Shown: piece by piece, positions 1 to 7,548 of the stretch
Layout of the letters: each line of letters begins with the position of its first letter
How positions within the stretch are numbered: position 1 is the stretch's first letter
Assembly (NCBI GenBank): GCA_002354035.1
Contig: DEKU01000025.1
Location: 1 to 25,181, forward strand
DNA from: Bacteroidales bacterium UBA2714
Lineage (GTDB): Bacteria; Bacteroidota; Bacteroidia; Bacteroidales; P3
Length of the DNA stretch: 25,181 nt
Reading direction: 5' to 3'
Made by a program: the position numbers and the translations under genes
The notes under the pieces: model-generated
What the model was told of the DNA's origin: nothing
Seen by the model: only the letters and a program-made list of their open reading frames with translations
Database searches by the model: none

Positions 1-257
1 ACAACCTAAATCAGCAAATCACAAGCGGTATTTGTTTTGTATTTTGTTTCTGTTTCTTTTCTTTTTTCTTTCTTGTTTGTCTCTCCAGCACAAAATATAT
101 GCAGGGAATCGAGTGTGGAAACAGGAATCAGGTATTGGATCTGTCTGGAGCTGCGCAGCCGTCGGCGCGGGCTGGGGCGTCACCAAGGGTCATAAGTGCC
201 GGTGGGTTGGGGTGGCCCGATTGCGGTGGGTGTGCTTCTGTGGTTGGGGAGGCGGGG

Positions 258-1433
258 TCAGTAGCTGTACACCAGGCCGTACTTTTGGTGGAGGGCACGG
301 AGGGAGCCGTCCGCCTTCATCTGGCCGATGATGCCGTTGATGAAGTCCATCAGGTCGTCCTGGCCGCGGCGCATCAGCACCCCGATTTCGCCGTGGGTGA
401 AGGGCTCGTGCAGCAGCGGGGCTGCCAGTCTGGCGTCGTGCTGCACATAGTAGGGGGCTTCGGTTATTTCGGTGATCATGATGTCGGCCTGGCCTTCTGC
501 AATGAGGGAGGGGATTTCCTCGTTGCGGGGGTGGACGATGATGGTGGCCTGGGTGAGGTGCTGACGGGCAAACTGCTCGTTGAGGCCACCGGGATTCACC
601 ATGACGCGCACGCCGGGCCGGTCGATGTCGGCCAGCGAGTGGTAGAGAGCCGTGTCGGCGGCGCGGCAGAGGATGGTTTTGCCGTTGGCCAGGTAGCCGT
701 CGCTCATGGCCATGGTCTCCAGGCGGGTGGGGGTGATGGTGATGCCGCCTATGGCGAAGTCGAACAGCTGGGGTTCGGCCTGAACGTCGGTCGAGAGCGA
801 GGGCCAGGAGGTGGGCACGAACCGGATGGCCACGCCCATGCGCCGGGCGATGGTCTGGGCCATTTCGATGCCAAAGCCCCAGTACTGGCCGGTGGTGGTC
901 TCGTAGAAGGAGAGAGGGCGGTAGTCGCCGGTGGTGCCCACCCGGAGGGTGTCGCGGCTCACGATTTGGGCCACTGTGCCGTCGAGGGGGATGTCGGAGG
1001 AGGTGGAGATGATGAAGACGGAGTGTTGGTTGTTGTCTTTGCCGAAACGGATGGCCGCCGGGAGCGAGTCCTCGGGGAAGAGGCGGGAGCTGTCGAAGTA
1101 GTAGAGGCTGTCGAGGGTGTTGAGCCAGCCGCCCACATAGCCGTCGTGGCGCAGGGCGTGGCGCACCACGGAGGTGAGCTGGGAGCGGGAGTGGCTGTGC
1201 TGGGTGGCGGCATAGCTGACGGCTATGCCCTCGGTGGGAGCGGCCATGGTGTGGATGTTGAGGGTGAAGCCGTCGGGGTGGCTCTGGCTGTAGGTCCACA
1301 CACGGTCGGCAATGGCTTCGACCCTGTCCGGGATGGGGGTGACGCGTTCTTTGGTGCAGGCTGCCGAGAGCGTCGAGATGCAAAGGGTGAGGATGAGGAA
1401 AAGCCTGATGGTGGGGTGGGTGTTGGTTTTCAT
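258..1433 (-). CDS. Lipoprotein with PheC-like (cyclohexadienyl dehydratase / solute-binding) domain
   Basis: 391 aa. The start at 1433 gives a lipoprotein signal peptide: hydrophobic segment 9-25 and lipobox Cys26 (TLSAAC), so it is probably anchored in the cell envelope. Residues about 35-150 form an N-terminal domain with the pattern GGWLNTLDSLYYFDSS...AIRFGKDNNQ. It recalls small domains seen in mobile-element proteins, but I cannot name it. Residues about 162-391 are a periplasmic binding protein type II fold (LRVGTTGDYRPLSF, IGGITITPTR). As I remember Pseudomonas PheC, the match is unusually close: VPTSWP at 206-211, VNPGGLNEQFAR at 279-290, and TEITEA where PheC has TDAIEA. This places Glu325 opposite the PheC general-acid Glu. 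It could therefore be an arogenate/prephenate dehydratase or only a binding protein. It has its own promoter and lies downstream of a terminator, so it is probably not cotranscribed with the sigma factor gene. Confidence 0.85.
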   Translation of the reverse strand: MKTNTHPTIRLFLILTLCISTLSAACTKERVTPIPDRVEAIADRVWTYSQSHPDGFTLNIHTMAAPTEGIAVSYAATQHSHSRSQLTSVVRHALRHDGYVGGWLNTLDSLYYFDSSRLFPEDSLPAAIRFGKDNNQHSVFIISTSSDIPLDGTVAQIVSRDTLRVGTTGDYRPLSFYETTTGQYWGFGIEMAQTIARRMGVAIRFVPTSWPSLSTDVQAEPQLFDFAIGGITITPTRLETMAMSDGYLANGKTILCRAADTALYHSLADIDRPGVRVMVNPGGLNEQFARQHLTQATIIVHPRNEEIPSLIAEGQADIMITEITEAPYYVQHDARLAAPLLHEPFTHGEIGVLMRRGQDDLMDFINGIIGQMKADGSLRALHQKYGLVYSY

Positions 1434-1479
1434 TGTGTTTTTGTGCTTTGGGATTGGTAATAAATGTTTATTTTTTTTG

Positions 1480-1487
1480 CAAAGATA
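1480..1487 (-). promoter_or_regulatory. Candidate Bacteroidota -7 element for the PheC-like lipoprotein gene
   Basis: The minus strand reads TATCTTTG, a full match to TAnnTTTG, about 46 bp upstream of the lipoprotein start. No good TTTG -33 box is found 19-20 nt upstream, so the promoter is only partly supported. Confidence 0.5.
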
Positions 1488-1577
1488 CATCTTTTTCTGC
1501 GATTGGTGTTTGTTGGAGGGTGGGATGGGTGGTTTTTGAGGTTGTTGGCTGCGGGGGAAAGGGTTGCGGTGTGGGAT

Positions 1578-1620
1578 ATAATAATAAAGGGGACAGGGGG
1601 TTGCCTTGCCCCGTGTCCCC
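1578..1620 (-). terminator. Intrinsic terminator after the sigma/membrane-protein operon
   Basis: On the minus strand GGGGACA-C-GGGG pairs with CCCC-C-TGTCCCC around an 8-nt loop. This is 7 + 4 bp with one C/C mismatch, followed by TTTATTATTATAT. It begins about 28 bp after the stop of the membrane-protein gene and separates that operon from the lipoprotein gene. Confidence 0.75.
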
Positions 1621-1648
1621 TGCATGAGGTGGTGGCGGTGTGCCGGGG

Positions 1649-2230
1649 TTATTCTTCTTTCAGGAGTTCGTCGATCTCTTTGCTGAGGTTTTTGATTTTT
1701 TTGTTCGTCCGTATTGATGCGAGGTAGCCGGTGGGGAGGGAGAGCAGTGTTGCGAACAGGACGGGCTTGAAGATGTCGGGTTCTGTTTTGTATAGCAGCA
1801 TAAAGAACAGGATCAGGAGCACTGTGCTCAGGGCCATGTAGGGAATCCGTTCGCGGAGGGGGAAGGGTTTGCTGGCCTGTCGGACGCTGTCGCGCAGGGA
1901 GAGGAGGCCTGCCTGGGTGTGCACATCGGGACGGCGCATGCCGCGCAGGGCTATGAGGCTTCGGACTATCAGGTAGCCCATTAAGAGGTCGAACAGCAGG
2001 ACGAACCACCAGGGCCATTGGTGGCCGAGAAGCATGAAGGGGGTGTATACCAGCACGAATATTGTCAAGATTATGGAGGAGATGAGGTTGACGCGGTACA
2101 GGCGGCGGGATGAGCGTTGCACGGAGCGGCGCCAGAGGTCGTTGTTGAAGGTGCTGTGTTGGGCTATGTCTTGTTGCAGGTCGCGGAGGTCGCGCTGCAG
2201 TTCTTGTTTAAAATCGAGATTGTTTTCCAT
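1649..2230 (-). CDS. Four-helix membrane protein downstream of ECF sigma factor
   Basis: 193 aa. The start ATG at 2230 lies 11 bp after the sigma factor stop, so the two are very likely cotranscribed. The first 45 residues are charged and helical (MENNLDFKQELQRDLRDL), probably cytoplasmic. Two pairs of membrane segments follow: about 50-70 and 74-95, then about 130-148 and 152-170. The tail is Lys/Glu-rich (KEIDELLKEE). I do not recognise a named family. Its place beside an ECF sigma gene and its cytoplasmic N-terminus would suit a membrane anti-sigma or sensor partner, but no zinc-binding anti-sigma motif is visible, so this is inference only. Confidence 0.85.
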   Translation of the reverse strand: MENNLDFKQELQRDLRDLQQDIAQHSTFNNDLWRRSVQRSSRRLYRVNLISSIILTIFVLVYTPFMLLGHQWPWWFVLLFDLLMGYLIVRSLIALRGMRRPDVHTQAGLLSLRDSVRQASKPFPLRERIPYMALSTVLLILFFMLLYKTEPDIFKPVLFATLLSLPTGYLASIRTNKKIKNLSKEIDELLKEE

Positions 2231-2241
2231 GGTTGTTTGTT

Positions 2242-2748
2242 TTAGTCGGTTATTGATTTGAGTTTTTCGCGAATGCGCACCAGGCGCACACTTACGTTTT
2301 TGACGGTGATGCCCAGGATGGCAGCGATTTCGTCGTAGGGGAGGTCCTCGAGCCAGAGGAGGATGAGGGCGCGGTCGAAGGGGTGGAGTTTGCCTATGCG
2401 GCGGTGGAGACGTTGTGCCGCAGGGTTGCGCTCTTCGCCGCTGTCCCAGGTGGAGGCCTCGTCGAAGTAGTCGACGCTCAGTTCTAAGGGCGAGGTGTCT
2501 TTGCGGCGGCGGTGCTTGCGGTCGAGGTTGATGCAGGTGTTCAGGGCTATGCGGTATACCCATGTCTTTTCCTGGCTGCGGCCTTCGAAGGTGTCGAAGC
2601 CCTGCCAGAGGCGTATGAGTGTCTCTTGGAACAGGTCGTCGGCTTGCTGCCGCTCGTCGGCGAAGAGGTAGCAGACGGAGTAGATGGTCTGTCGCTGCCG
2701 TTCCACCAGCTGCTCGAAGTCGAGTTCTCTTTGTTGTTTTTTGTTCAT
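2242..2748 (-). CDS. ECF-type RNA polymerase sigma factor
   Basis: 168 aa, normal for a minimal ECF sigma factor. Region 2 covers about 10-80, with the region 2.2 core (QADDLFQETLIRLWQGFDTF) and the region 2.3/2.4 stretch KTWVYRIALNTCINLDRK that melts and reads the -10. Region 4 covers about 115-165, with a helix-turn-helix (DLPYDEIAAILGITVKNVSVRL) that reads the -35. It is first in a two-gene operon with a membrane protein. Its upstream region contains the short motif GTAGTGTCTAAGGGG, which resembles transcript starts I associate with autoregulated Bacteroidota ECF genes. This is a weak clue and no canonical promoter was found. The target regulon cannot be told from sequence. Confidence 0.95.
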   Translation of the reverse strand: MNKKQQRELDFEQLVERQRQTIYSVCYLFADERQQADDLFQETLIRLWQGFDTFEGRSQEKTWVYRIALNTCINLDRKHRRRKDTSPLELSVDYFDEASTWDSGEERNPAAQRLHRRIGKLHPFDRALILLWLEDLPYDEIAAILGITVKNVSVRLVRIREKLKSITD

Positions 2749-2910
2749 TGTTGTTGCTTTTTTATTCTTTCCGAGTCTCGGTTTTGCCCCTTAGACACTA
2801 CTCTCCCTGAAAAAACTACACTTGGCAGACATTTTTTGTGAAAAAAGAGTAGGGGAACGTTGAGGAGGTGGCGGGAGGACTGGGAGCCGTCGGACTCTGG
2901 GATGCAGGGA

Positions 2911-2942
2911 AGAAAAAAAGCCCTCACAGGGGGTGAAGGCTT
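2911..2942 (-). terminator. Intrinsic terminator after tRNA-Arg
   Basis: A minus-strand 10-bp stem, AAGCCTTCAC with GTGAGGGCTT (one G-U pair), encloses a 5-nt loop and is followed by TTTTTTTC. It starts 9 bp past the tRNA-Arg 3' end and closes the tRNA cluster. Confidence 0.9.
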
Positions 2943-2951
2943 AGCTGTAAG

Positions 2952-3025
2952 TGATTCCGCTGCGATTCGAACGCAGGACCTACTGCTTAGAAGGCAGTTG
3001 CTCTATCCAGCTGAGCTACGGAACC
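2952..3025 (-). tRNA. tRNA-Arg (TCT)
   Basis: 74 nt cloverleaf. The acceptor GGTTCCG pairs with CGGAATC (one G-U), with discriminator A. The D arm is AGCTCAGCTGGATAGAGC. The anticodon stem ACTGC/GCAGT encloses loop CTTCTAA with anticodon TCT, and the T loop is GTTCGAATC. CCA is not encoded. It is last in the cluster. Confidence 0.95.
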
Positions 3026-3041
3026 GCTCGATTTATTGTTG

Positions 3042-3116
3042 TCGGGATAGCCTGATTCGAACAGGCGATCTCCTGCTCCCAAAGCAGGCGCGCTAACCGG
3101 ACTACGCCATATCCCG
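3042..3116 (-). tRNA. tRNA-Pro (TGG)
   Basis: 75 nt. The acceptor CGGGATA pairs with TATCCCG with discriminator A; the C1-G72 pair is typical of bacterial tRNA-Pro. The anticodon stem CCTGC/GCAGG encloses TTTGGGA, anticodon TGG. The T loop is TTCGAAT. CCA is not encoded. Confidence 0.95.
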
Positions 3117-3124
3117 TTGCCTTT

Positions 3125-3153
3125 AAGAAAAAAGACGCCTCACGGACGTCTTT
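3125..3153 (-). terminator. Terminator-like hairpin between tRNA-Ser and tRNA-Pro
   Basis: On the minus strand AAAGACG and CGTCTTT form a 7-bp stem around a 9-nt loop, followed by a T-rich tract (TTTTTTC counting the end of the stem). It lies inside the tRNA cluster, so it may attenuate readthrough from tRNA-Ser into tRNA-Pro and tRNA-Arg, or serve as a processing element. Confidence 0.7.
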
Positions 3154-3166
3154 CTCTCTTGCTTGG

Positions 3167-3254
3167 CGGAGAAGGGGGGATTCGAACCCCCGGTACCCTA
3201 ATCGAGTACGACAGTTTAGCAAACTGTTGGTTTCAGCCACTCACCCACCTCTCC
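3167..3254 (-). tRNA. tRNA-Ser (GCT)
   Basis: 88 nt, a class II tRNA with a long variable arm (CGTACTCGATTAGGGTACC region). The acceptor GGAGAGG pairs with CTTCTCC (one G-U), discriminator G. The anticodon stem ACAGT/ACTGT encloses TTGCTAA, anticodon GCT. It is first in the minus-strand cluster. Confidence 0.95.
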
Positions 3255-3308
3255 GTAGCTGTTCGATTTCTACTCAAAAACCTGTGTTTCTTTCAGCGAA
3301 ATCGGGTG

Positions 3309-3340
3309 CAAAAGTACGAACTTTTTTTGAATTGGACAAA
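3309..3340 (-). promoter_or_regulatory. Promoter of the tRNA cluster
   Basis: The minus strand has TTTG (3337-3340), 20 nt, then TACTTTTG (3309-3316), matching the Bacteroidota -33/-7 form. It lies 55 bp upstream of tRNA-Ser, just beyond the gpmA stop. Confidence 0.8.
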
Positions 3341-3374
3341 ACTTTTTTCGTTTTTTGCACTTTTCAGCTTTTGA

Positions 3375-4121
3375 TTATTTCTTTTTGGCCTGATTCTTAA
3401 CGCCTTCTATTTTCTTGCGAATTTCTTCCTGATTGCCCAGATAGAAGTCATTTTTGAGGTTCATCTGGTCGTCAAATTCAAAAATATAGGGTACGGCGGT
3501 GGGGATGTTGAAGCCGACGATGTCGGCGTCGCTTATCCCTTTGAGGGTTTTTACGATACCGCGCAAGCTGTTGCCGTGGGCTACTACCATCACCTCGTCG
3601 TGCTGACGGAAGGCGGGCAGGATGGTTCCCTCATAGTAGGGCATAAGGCGTGCTATGGTGTCGCACAGGGCCTCGGTGGCGGGCAGTTCGGCGTCGCTTA
3701 CTTCGGCGTAGCGGGGGTCTTTGCGGGGATTGCGCTTGTCGTCGATGTCCAGTGCGGGGGGCTGCACGTCGTAGCTGCGGCGCCATTGCATCAGTTTCTC
3801 TTCGCCGTATTTCAGCAGGGTCTCGGCCTTGTTGGCGCCTTGCAGGGCACCGTAGCTCTTCTCGTTGAGGCGCCAGCTTTTCTCCACGGGCAGGTAGTCC
3901 ATGTCCATGGCATCCAGTATCTGGTTCAAGGTTTTGACGGCCCGTTTCAGATAGGAGGTGTAGCACATTGTGGGGCGGTAGCCCTCATCCTTCAGCAGGC
4001 GGCCGGCCATATAGGCCTCGCACATGCCGTAGGGGGTGAGGTCCACATCCGTCCAGCCAGTAAAAAGATTCATTTTATTCCACTCGCTTTCGCCGTGGCG
4101 TACTAAGATAAGTTTCTTCAT
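3375..4121 (-). CDS. gpmA: 2,3-bisphosphoglycerate-dependent phosphoglycerate mutase
   Basis: 248 aa, the usual GpmA length. It interconverts 3- and 2-phosphoglycerate in glycolysis and gluconeogenesis in the cytoplasm. The phosphohistidine motif is LVRHGESEWN with His9. Other active-site positions are Arg60 (YLKRA), Glu87 (RLNEKSYGALQG) and His182 (VVAHGNSLRG). The start lies 11 bp after the lgt stop, so it is most likely the last gene of a rny-lgt-gpmA transcript. The C-terminal Lys-rich tail (QAKKK) is unremarkable. Confidence 0.97.
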   Translation of the reverse strand: MKKLILVRHGESEWNKMNLFTGWTDVDLTPYGMCEAYMAGRLLKDEGYRPTMCYTSYLKRAVKTLNQILDAMDMDYLPVEKSWRLNEKSYGALQGANKAETLLKYGEEKLMQWRRSYDVQPPALDIDDKRNPRKDPRYAEVSDAELPATEALCDTIARLMPYYEGTILPAFRQHDEVMVVAHGNSLRGIVKTLKGISDADIVGFNIPTAVPYIFEFDDQMNLKNDFYLGNQEEIRKKIEGVKNQAKKK

Positions 4122-4132
4122 GTGTGATAAGA

Positions 4133-5002
4133 TTATTTTTTCTTGCTTTGTTGTTTATAGTCAACTGTGAAGGTTCCTTCTTTGAGCAGTCCTTTGTGCG
4201 ACAGCACCACAATCAGCACTCCGGCCAGAATCATGGGGATGCTGAGCCACTGCCCCATGTCGAGGGTCATGCCTTTCTCAAAGTCCACCTGTTCCTCCTT
4301 CACAAACTCTACAATGAAGCGCACGCCCCACAGCGCTATCATCCACCACCCGAACAGGCGGCCGTTGTGCAGCTTGCCTTCCTTGTGGAGGTAGGTGATG
4401 TAGCATGCCGCGAAGATGATGAAGTAGGAGAGAGACTCATAGATCTGTGTGGGGTGCTTGGGAACAGTCTCGCCGTTGCGCTCAAAGATGAAGCCCCACG
4501 GCAGCGATGTCTGCACGCCGTAGATTTCGCTGTTGAAGAGGTTGCCCAGACGGATGAAGGCTCCGCCCAGGGCCACCACTATCACCAAGCGGTCCAGCAG
4601 CCACCAGGCGTTGAACTTGTTCTTGCGGCAATAGAGCCAAATGGTCAGCAGGATGGCGATGGCGGCCCCATGGCTGGCCAGTCCCTCATAGCCGGTGAAC
4701 TTGCCTGTCGAGAGGTCGAAAGGCAGGAAAATCTCCGGCCAGTGGGCGGCGGTGAGGAAATAGTCTGGCTGATAGAAGAGGCAGTGGCCCAGTCGGGCAC
4801 CCACCAGCGTGGCTACGAACATCCACAGCAGAAGGTTTTCCAGATATTTCGAGTCCACCTTCTCCCGCTTGAACATGTTGGCGAAAATCATGTATCCCAA
4901 CGCGAAGGCGAAGAGGAACCCCAGTGAGTAGTAGCGCACGGCGAACGAGCCGATGTGAAACATCACCGGGTCTACATTCCAATTGATGAAATTCAGCAGC
5001 AT
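4133..5002 (-). CDS. lgt: Prolipoprotein diacylglyceryl transferase
   Basis: 289 aa integral membrane protein. It moves a diacylglyceryl group from phosphatidylglycerol to the lipobox cysteine of prolipoproteins, the first step of lipoprotein maturation. The Lgt signature GGAFIRLGNLFNSEIYG is at 146-162. The conserved His of the HG motif is His111 (LASHGAA). About seven membrane segments can be seen, and the N-terminus IGSFAVRYYSLGF is typical of the family. It sits 29 bp after rny and 11 bp before gpmA, all on the minus strand. Its substrates would include the two lipoproteins predicted in this window. Confidence 0.97.
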   Translation of the reverse strand: MLLNFINWNVDPVMFHIGSFAVRYYSLGFLFAFALGYMIFANMFKREKVDSKYLENLLLWMFVATLVGARLGHCLFYQPDYFLTAAHWPEIFLPFDLSTGKFTGYEGLASHGAAIAILLTIWLYCRKNKFNAWWLLDRLVIVVALGGAFIRLGNLFNSEIYGVQTSLPWGFIFERNGETVPKHPTQIYESLSYFIIFAACYITYLHKEGKLHNGRLFGWWMIALWGVRFIVEFVKEEQVDFEKGMTLDMGQWLSIPMILAGVLIVVLSHKGLLKEGTFTVDYKQQSKKK

Positions 5003-5031
5003 GACTTTTAATGCAAGGTATTACAACTGTG

Positions 5032-6573
5032 TTATTTTGCGTAGTTGACGGCGCGGGTCTCGCGGATGACGGTCACCTTGATTTGGCCGGGATAGGTCAT
5101 CTCGTTCTGAATCTGGCGCGAAAGGTCGAAACTCAGCTTCGTGGCCTCGGCATCGCTCACCTTTTCGGCTCCCACAATCACGCGCAGCTCGCGACCAGCC
5201 TGAATGGCGTAGGTCTTTACCACTCCGGGGTAGGTCATGGCCATATCCTCCAGCTTCTTCAGGCGGTTGATATAAGCCTCCACCACCTCGCGGCGGGCTC
5301 CGGGACGGGCACCGCTAATGGCGTCGCACACTTGTATGATGGGCGAAATCAGGTTGGTCATCTCAGTCTCGTCGTGGTGTGCTCCGATAGCGTTGCACAC
5401 ATCGGGATGCTCCTTATACTTCTCGGCCAGTTTCATGCCGAAGATTGCATGTGGCAGCTCGGGGTCGGTCTCAGGCACCTTGCCGATGTCGTGCAGCAGA
5501 CCGGCGCGCTTGGCCAGTTTGGGGTTCAGGCCCAGCTCCGAGGCCATCGTGGCGGCCAGGTTGGCCACCTCGCGGCTGTGCTGCAACAGGTTCTGCCCAT
5601 AGCTGGAACGGTATTTCATGCGGCCTACCATGCGCATCAGCTCATGGTTCATGTTGTTGATGCCAAGGTCGATGCAGGTGCGTTTGCCCACCTCGGCAAT
5701 CTCCTGCTCAATCTGGCGGCGGGTCTTGGCCACCACCTCCTCGATGCGGGCGGGGTGGATACGGCCGTCGGTCACCAGCTTATGCAGCGACAGGCGTGCT
5801 ATCTCGCGGCGCACGGGGTCGAAGCCACTGATGATGATGGCGTCGGGTGAATCGTCGATGATAATCTCCACACCCGTCAGGCTTTCGAGGGCGCGGATAT
5901 TGCGGCCCTCGCGGCCGATGATGCGGCCTTTCACCTCCTCGTTCTCCAGGTTGAAGACGCTCACCGTGTTCTCGATGGCGTTCTCGGTGGCGGTGCGCTG
6001 GATGGACTGGATGACAATCTTCTTAGCCTGCTCGTTGGCGGTGATTTTGGCCTCTTCCACAATGTCCATAATGTTGCTGGCGGCCTCCGACTTGGCTTCG
6101 TCGGTCATCATCTCGATGAGGTGCTGCTTGGCCTCGTCAGCGGTCATGCCGGCTATGTGCTCCAGCTTCTCGATGCTTTCGTTATACACCTTCTCCACCT
6201 CGGCCTGCCTTTTGCGGAGCACCTCTATCTGGCCGTTCAGGTTTTCGCTCACCTGTTTCAGCTCGTTGCTCTTCTTCTGCAGGTCCTCCACCTTCTGGTT
6301 CAGCGACTGCTCGCGTTGCTTCAGCTTCTGCTCCTGCTCGCGGATGGCGCTGTTCTTCTCATTCACCTGCTTGTCGTGCTCACCCTTCAGTTGCAGAAAC
6401 TTCTCCTTGGCTTGCAGGATTTTGTCTTTCTTAATCATCTCGCCTTTCTCTTCGGCGTCTTTCAGCACCTGTTGGCTCTTGGCCAGCAAGCGGTTGCGCA
6501 GTGTGTTGGTGGCCAGCCATACTCCTACGCCGCCGCCAACAACAATTCCGATAATGATTCCTATTACAATCAT
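5032..6573 (-). CDS. rny: Ribonuclease Y
   Basis: 513 aa. A membrane-anchored endoribonuclease that starts decay of many mRNAs. An N-terminal membrane helix is at 1-21 (IVIGIIIGIVVGGGVGVWLA), followed by a long charged coiled coil at about 25-180. The KH RNA-binding domain carries GRIIGREGRN (216-225). The HD metal-dependent hydrolase domain has His332 and the His361-Asp362 pair (GLLHDIGK). Length and domain order are standard for RNase Y. It follows the candidate structured RNA by about 77 bp and precedes lgt by 29 bp. No complete promoter is seen directly upstream, so expression may come from the zapA-side promoter or from one I missed. Confidence 0.97.
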   Translation of the reverse strand: MIVIGIIIGIVVGGGVGVWLATNTLRNRLLAKSQQVLKDAEEKGEMIKKDKILQAKEKFLQLKGEHDKQVNEKNSAIREQEQKLKQREQSLNQKVEDLQKKSNELKQVSENLNGQIEVLRKRQAEVEKVYNESIEKLEHIAGMTADEAKQHLIEMMTDEAKSEAASNIMDIVEEAKITANEQAKKIVIQSIQRTATENAIENTVSVFNLENEEVKGRIIGREGRNIRALESLTGVEIIIDDSPDAIIISGFDPVRREIARLSLHKLVTDGRIHPARIEEVVAKTRRQIEQEIAEVGKRTCIDLGINNMNHELMRMVGRMKYRSSYGQNLLQHSREVANLAATMASELGLNPKLAKRAGLLHDIGKVPETDPELPHAIFGMKLAEKYKEHPDVCNAIGAHHDETEMTNLISPIIQVCDAISGARPGARREVVEAYINRLKKLEDMAMTYPGVVKTYAIQAGRELRVIVGAEKVSDAEATKLSFDLSRQIQNEMTYPGQIKVTVIRETRAVNYAK

Positions 6574-6650
6574 AGTGTGATGTTGAGTTGTTTTTGTTTT
6601 TGGGGAACGGCTTTCCGCCTATGGGTCTTTCAGTTCAATTTTAGTCTCTT

Positions 6651-6807
6651 AAAAAAATCTGCACCGAATCCTCCGGGAGTTATGGTAAACTCTGGAACAT
6701 TAGGATTTGAGTGCCGGGTGTCTCAGCCATACAACCTACCCACCCCTGAGCTTACTCGGTTTGTAAATGGTGTTGAGTTTACAAACTGTTTCAGATTCGA
6801 TGCAGAT
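6651..6807 (-). ncRNA. Candidate structured RNA, probably 6S-like (ssrS)
   Basis: Seen directly: on the minus strand a 14-bp closing stem (ATCTGCATCGAATC with GATTCGGTGCAGAT, one T-G pair) brackets about 157 nt and runs straight into TTTTTTT. Inside are a hairpin TTTGTAAA/TTTACAAA (6760-6767 with 6778-6785), an apical region with GAGT/ACTC and GGGTG/CACCC, and a small hairpin GAGTT/AACTC (6677-6692). A long rod with closing stem, opened centre and apical stem suits 6S RNA, the RNA polymerase sigma-70 regulator. In proteobacteria ssrS lies just downstream of zapA, and here zapA is immediately upstream. I see no conserved 6S sequence I can vouch for. Alternatives are an rny leader element or another sRNA. 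Confidence 0.6.
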
Positions 6808-6877
6808 TATTTCTCTGAATAGTTCACGACCCTTGGCAGCCCCCTTTGCGGCAGTGAGGCGCCCTCCGGGCCATGGC

Positions 6878-7162
6878 TCAGTCAACGCTGTCGAGCAGCC
6901 GGTTTATCTCGGTGAGCCTTTCCTCCAGCTGAGTGTCCTCAAACCGGTGTGTGGTCTGCAGCTTGAGGAACTGTGTAACCTGTGTCAGGGCCACCATTGC
7001 CAACAAGTCCTGGCGGTCATTGTAGGCATACCTTTTTGCGTAACTGTTGGCCTGCGAGTCTATCAATGCAGCGGCCTGACGCAGATATTGTTCGTCTTCC
7101 GCGTTGATCCTCATCCTGTATGGCCTTTCCAGTATCCTTATTGTGGCTGGTAGTTCGCTCAT
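6878..7162 (-). CDS. zapA: Cell division protein ZapA
   Basis: 94 aa, the usual ZapA size. ZapA binds and bundles FtsZ at the division ring. The N-terminal globular part (IRILERPYRMRINAEDEQYL) is followed by a long helix (AAALIDSQANSYAKRYAY) and a C-terminal coiled coil (LEERLTEINRLL). It is 22 bp downstream of a small coiled-coil gene and upstream of the candidate RNA and rny, an order I associate with Bacteroidales. Confidence 0.9.
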   Translation of the reverse strand: MSELPATIRILERPYRMRINAEDEQYLRQAAALIDSQANSYAKRYAYNDRQDLLAMVALTQVTQFLKLQTTHRFEDTQLEERLTEINRLLDSVD

Positions 7163-7184
7163 CGTTATGCCTCTTGATTTGCTT

Positions 7185-7490
7185 CTATGACTGTTCAGTT
7201 TTGTTGATTAATGCCAAACTTTTATCTATGCTTCGTATCAGTTGGTTGATCTTCAGTTTAATCTCTACAGAATCGCCCTTTTGAGTCAGCGTGTTCCCTA
7301 ATTTTAAAATGTTGTTTTCTTCCTTTAAATTATTTATTACTATATTTTGTTTGTCCACTTGCTCTTGCAGCTGCCGGCACTGCTCGCTTGCCTTCTCCGC
7401 CTCCACACGCAACCGTTGGTTTTCTCCCACCAACTTCCGAACCTTACGTTCTATCTCTACCACTGTGGCTTCAAAGTCAAACATAACCAT
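7185..7490 (-). CDS. Small coiled-coil protein upstream of zapA
   Basis: 101 aa, nearly all predicted coiled coil (about residues 10-70, e.g. IERKVRKLVGENQRLRVEAE), with an Ile/Leu-rich C-terminal helix. No signal peptide or membrane segment is seen. A start two codons later (MFDFEA) is equally possible. Its place as first gene before zapA, with its own promoter, and its ZapB-like all-coil make-up suggest a division-ring accessory protein. This rests on context; I do not recognise a named family. Confidence 0.8.
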   Translation of the reverse strand: MVMFDFEATVVEIERKVRKLVGENQRLRVEAEKASEQCRQLQEQVDKQNIVINNLKEENNILKLGNTLTQKGDSVEIKLKINQLIRSIDKSLALINKTEQS

Positions 7491-7516
7491 GTCAGTTTAT
7501 ACTACAAAAAGCGGTG

Positions 7517-7548
7517 CAAAAATACGCTTTTTTCTCCGTTTGAACAAA
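7517..7548 (-). promoter_or_regulatory. Promoter of the coiled-coil/zapA operon
   Basis: The minus strand has TTTG (7545-7548), 20 nt, then TATTTTTG (7517-7524), a full match to the Bacteroidota -7 and the same spacing as the tRNA-cluster promoter. It ends about 27 bp upstream of the coiled-coil start. Confidence 0.8.

Noticed and set aside
99..1460. 453-codon open frame on the plus strand
   Set aside because: It is antisense to the PheC-like lipoprotein gene; its product is Gly/Val/His-rich with no recognisable domain, an effect of GC-rich codons on the true strand.
4124..4927. 267-codon plus-strand frame opposite lgt
   Set aside because: Lgt on the minus strand is unmistakable; the antisense product is His/Gln/Glu-rich and low in structure.
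5618..6580. 320-codon plus-strand frame opposite rny
   Set aside because: Its Ser/Arg/Phe-rich product mirrors the coiled-coil codons of RNase Y.
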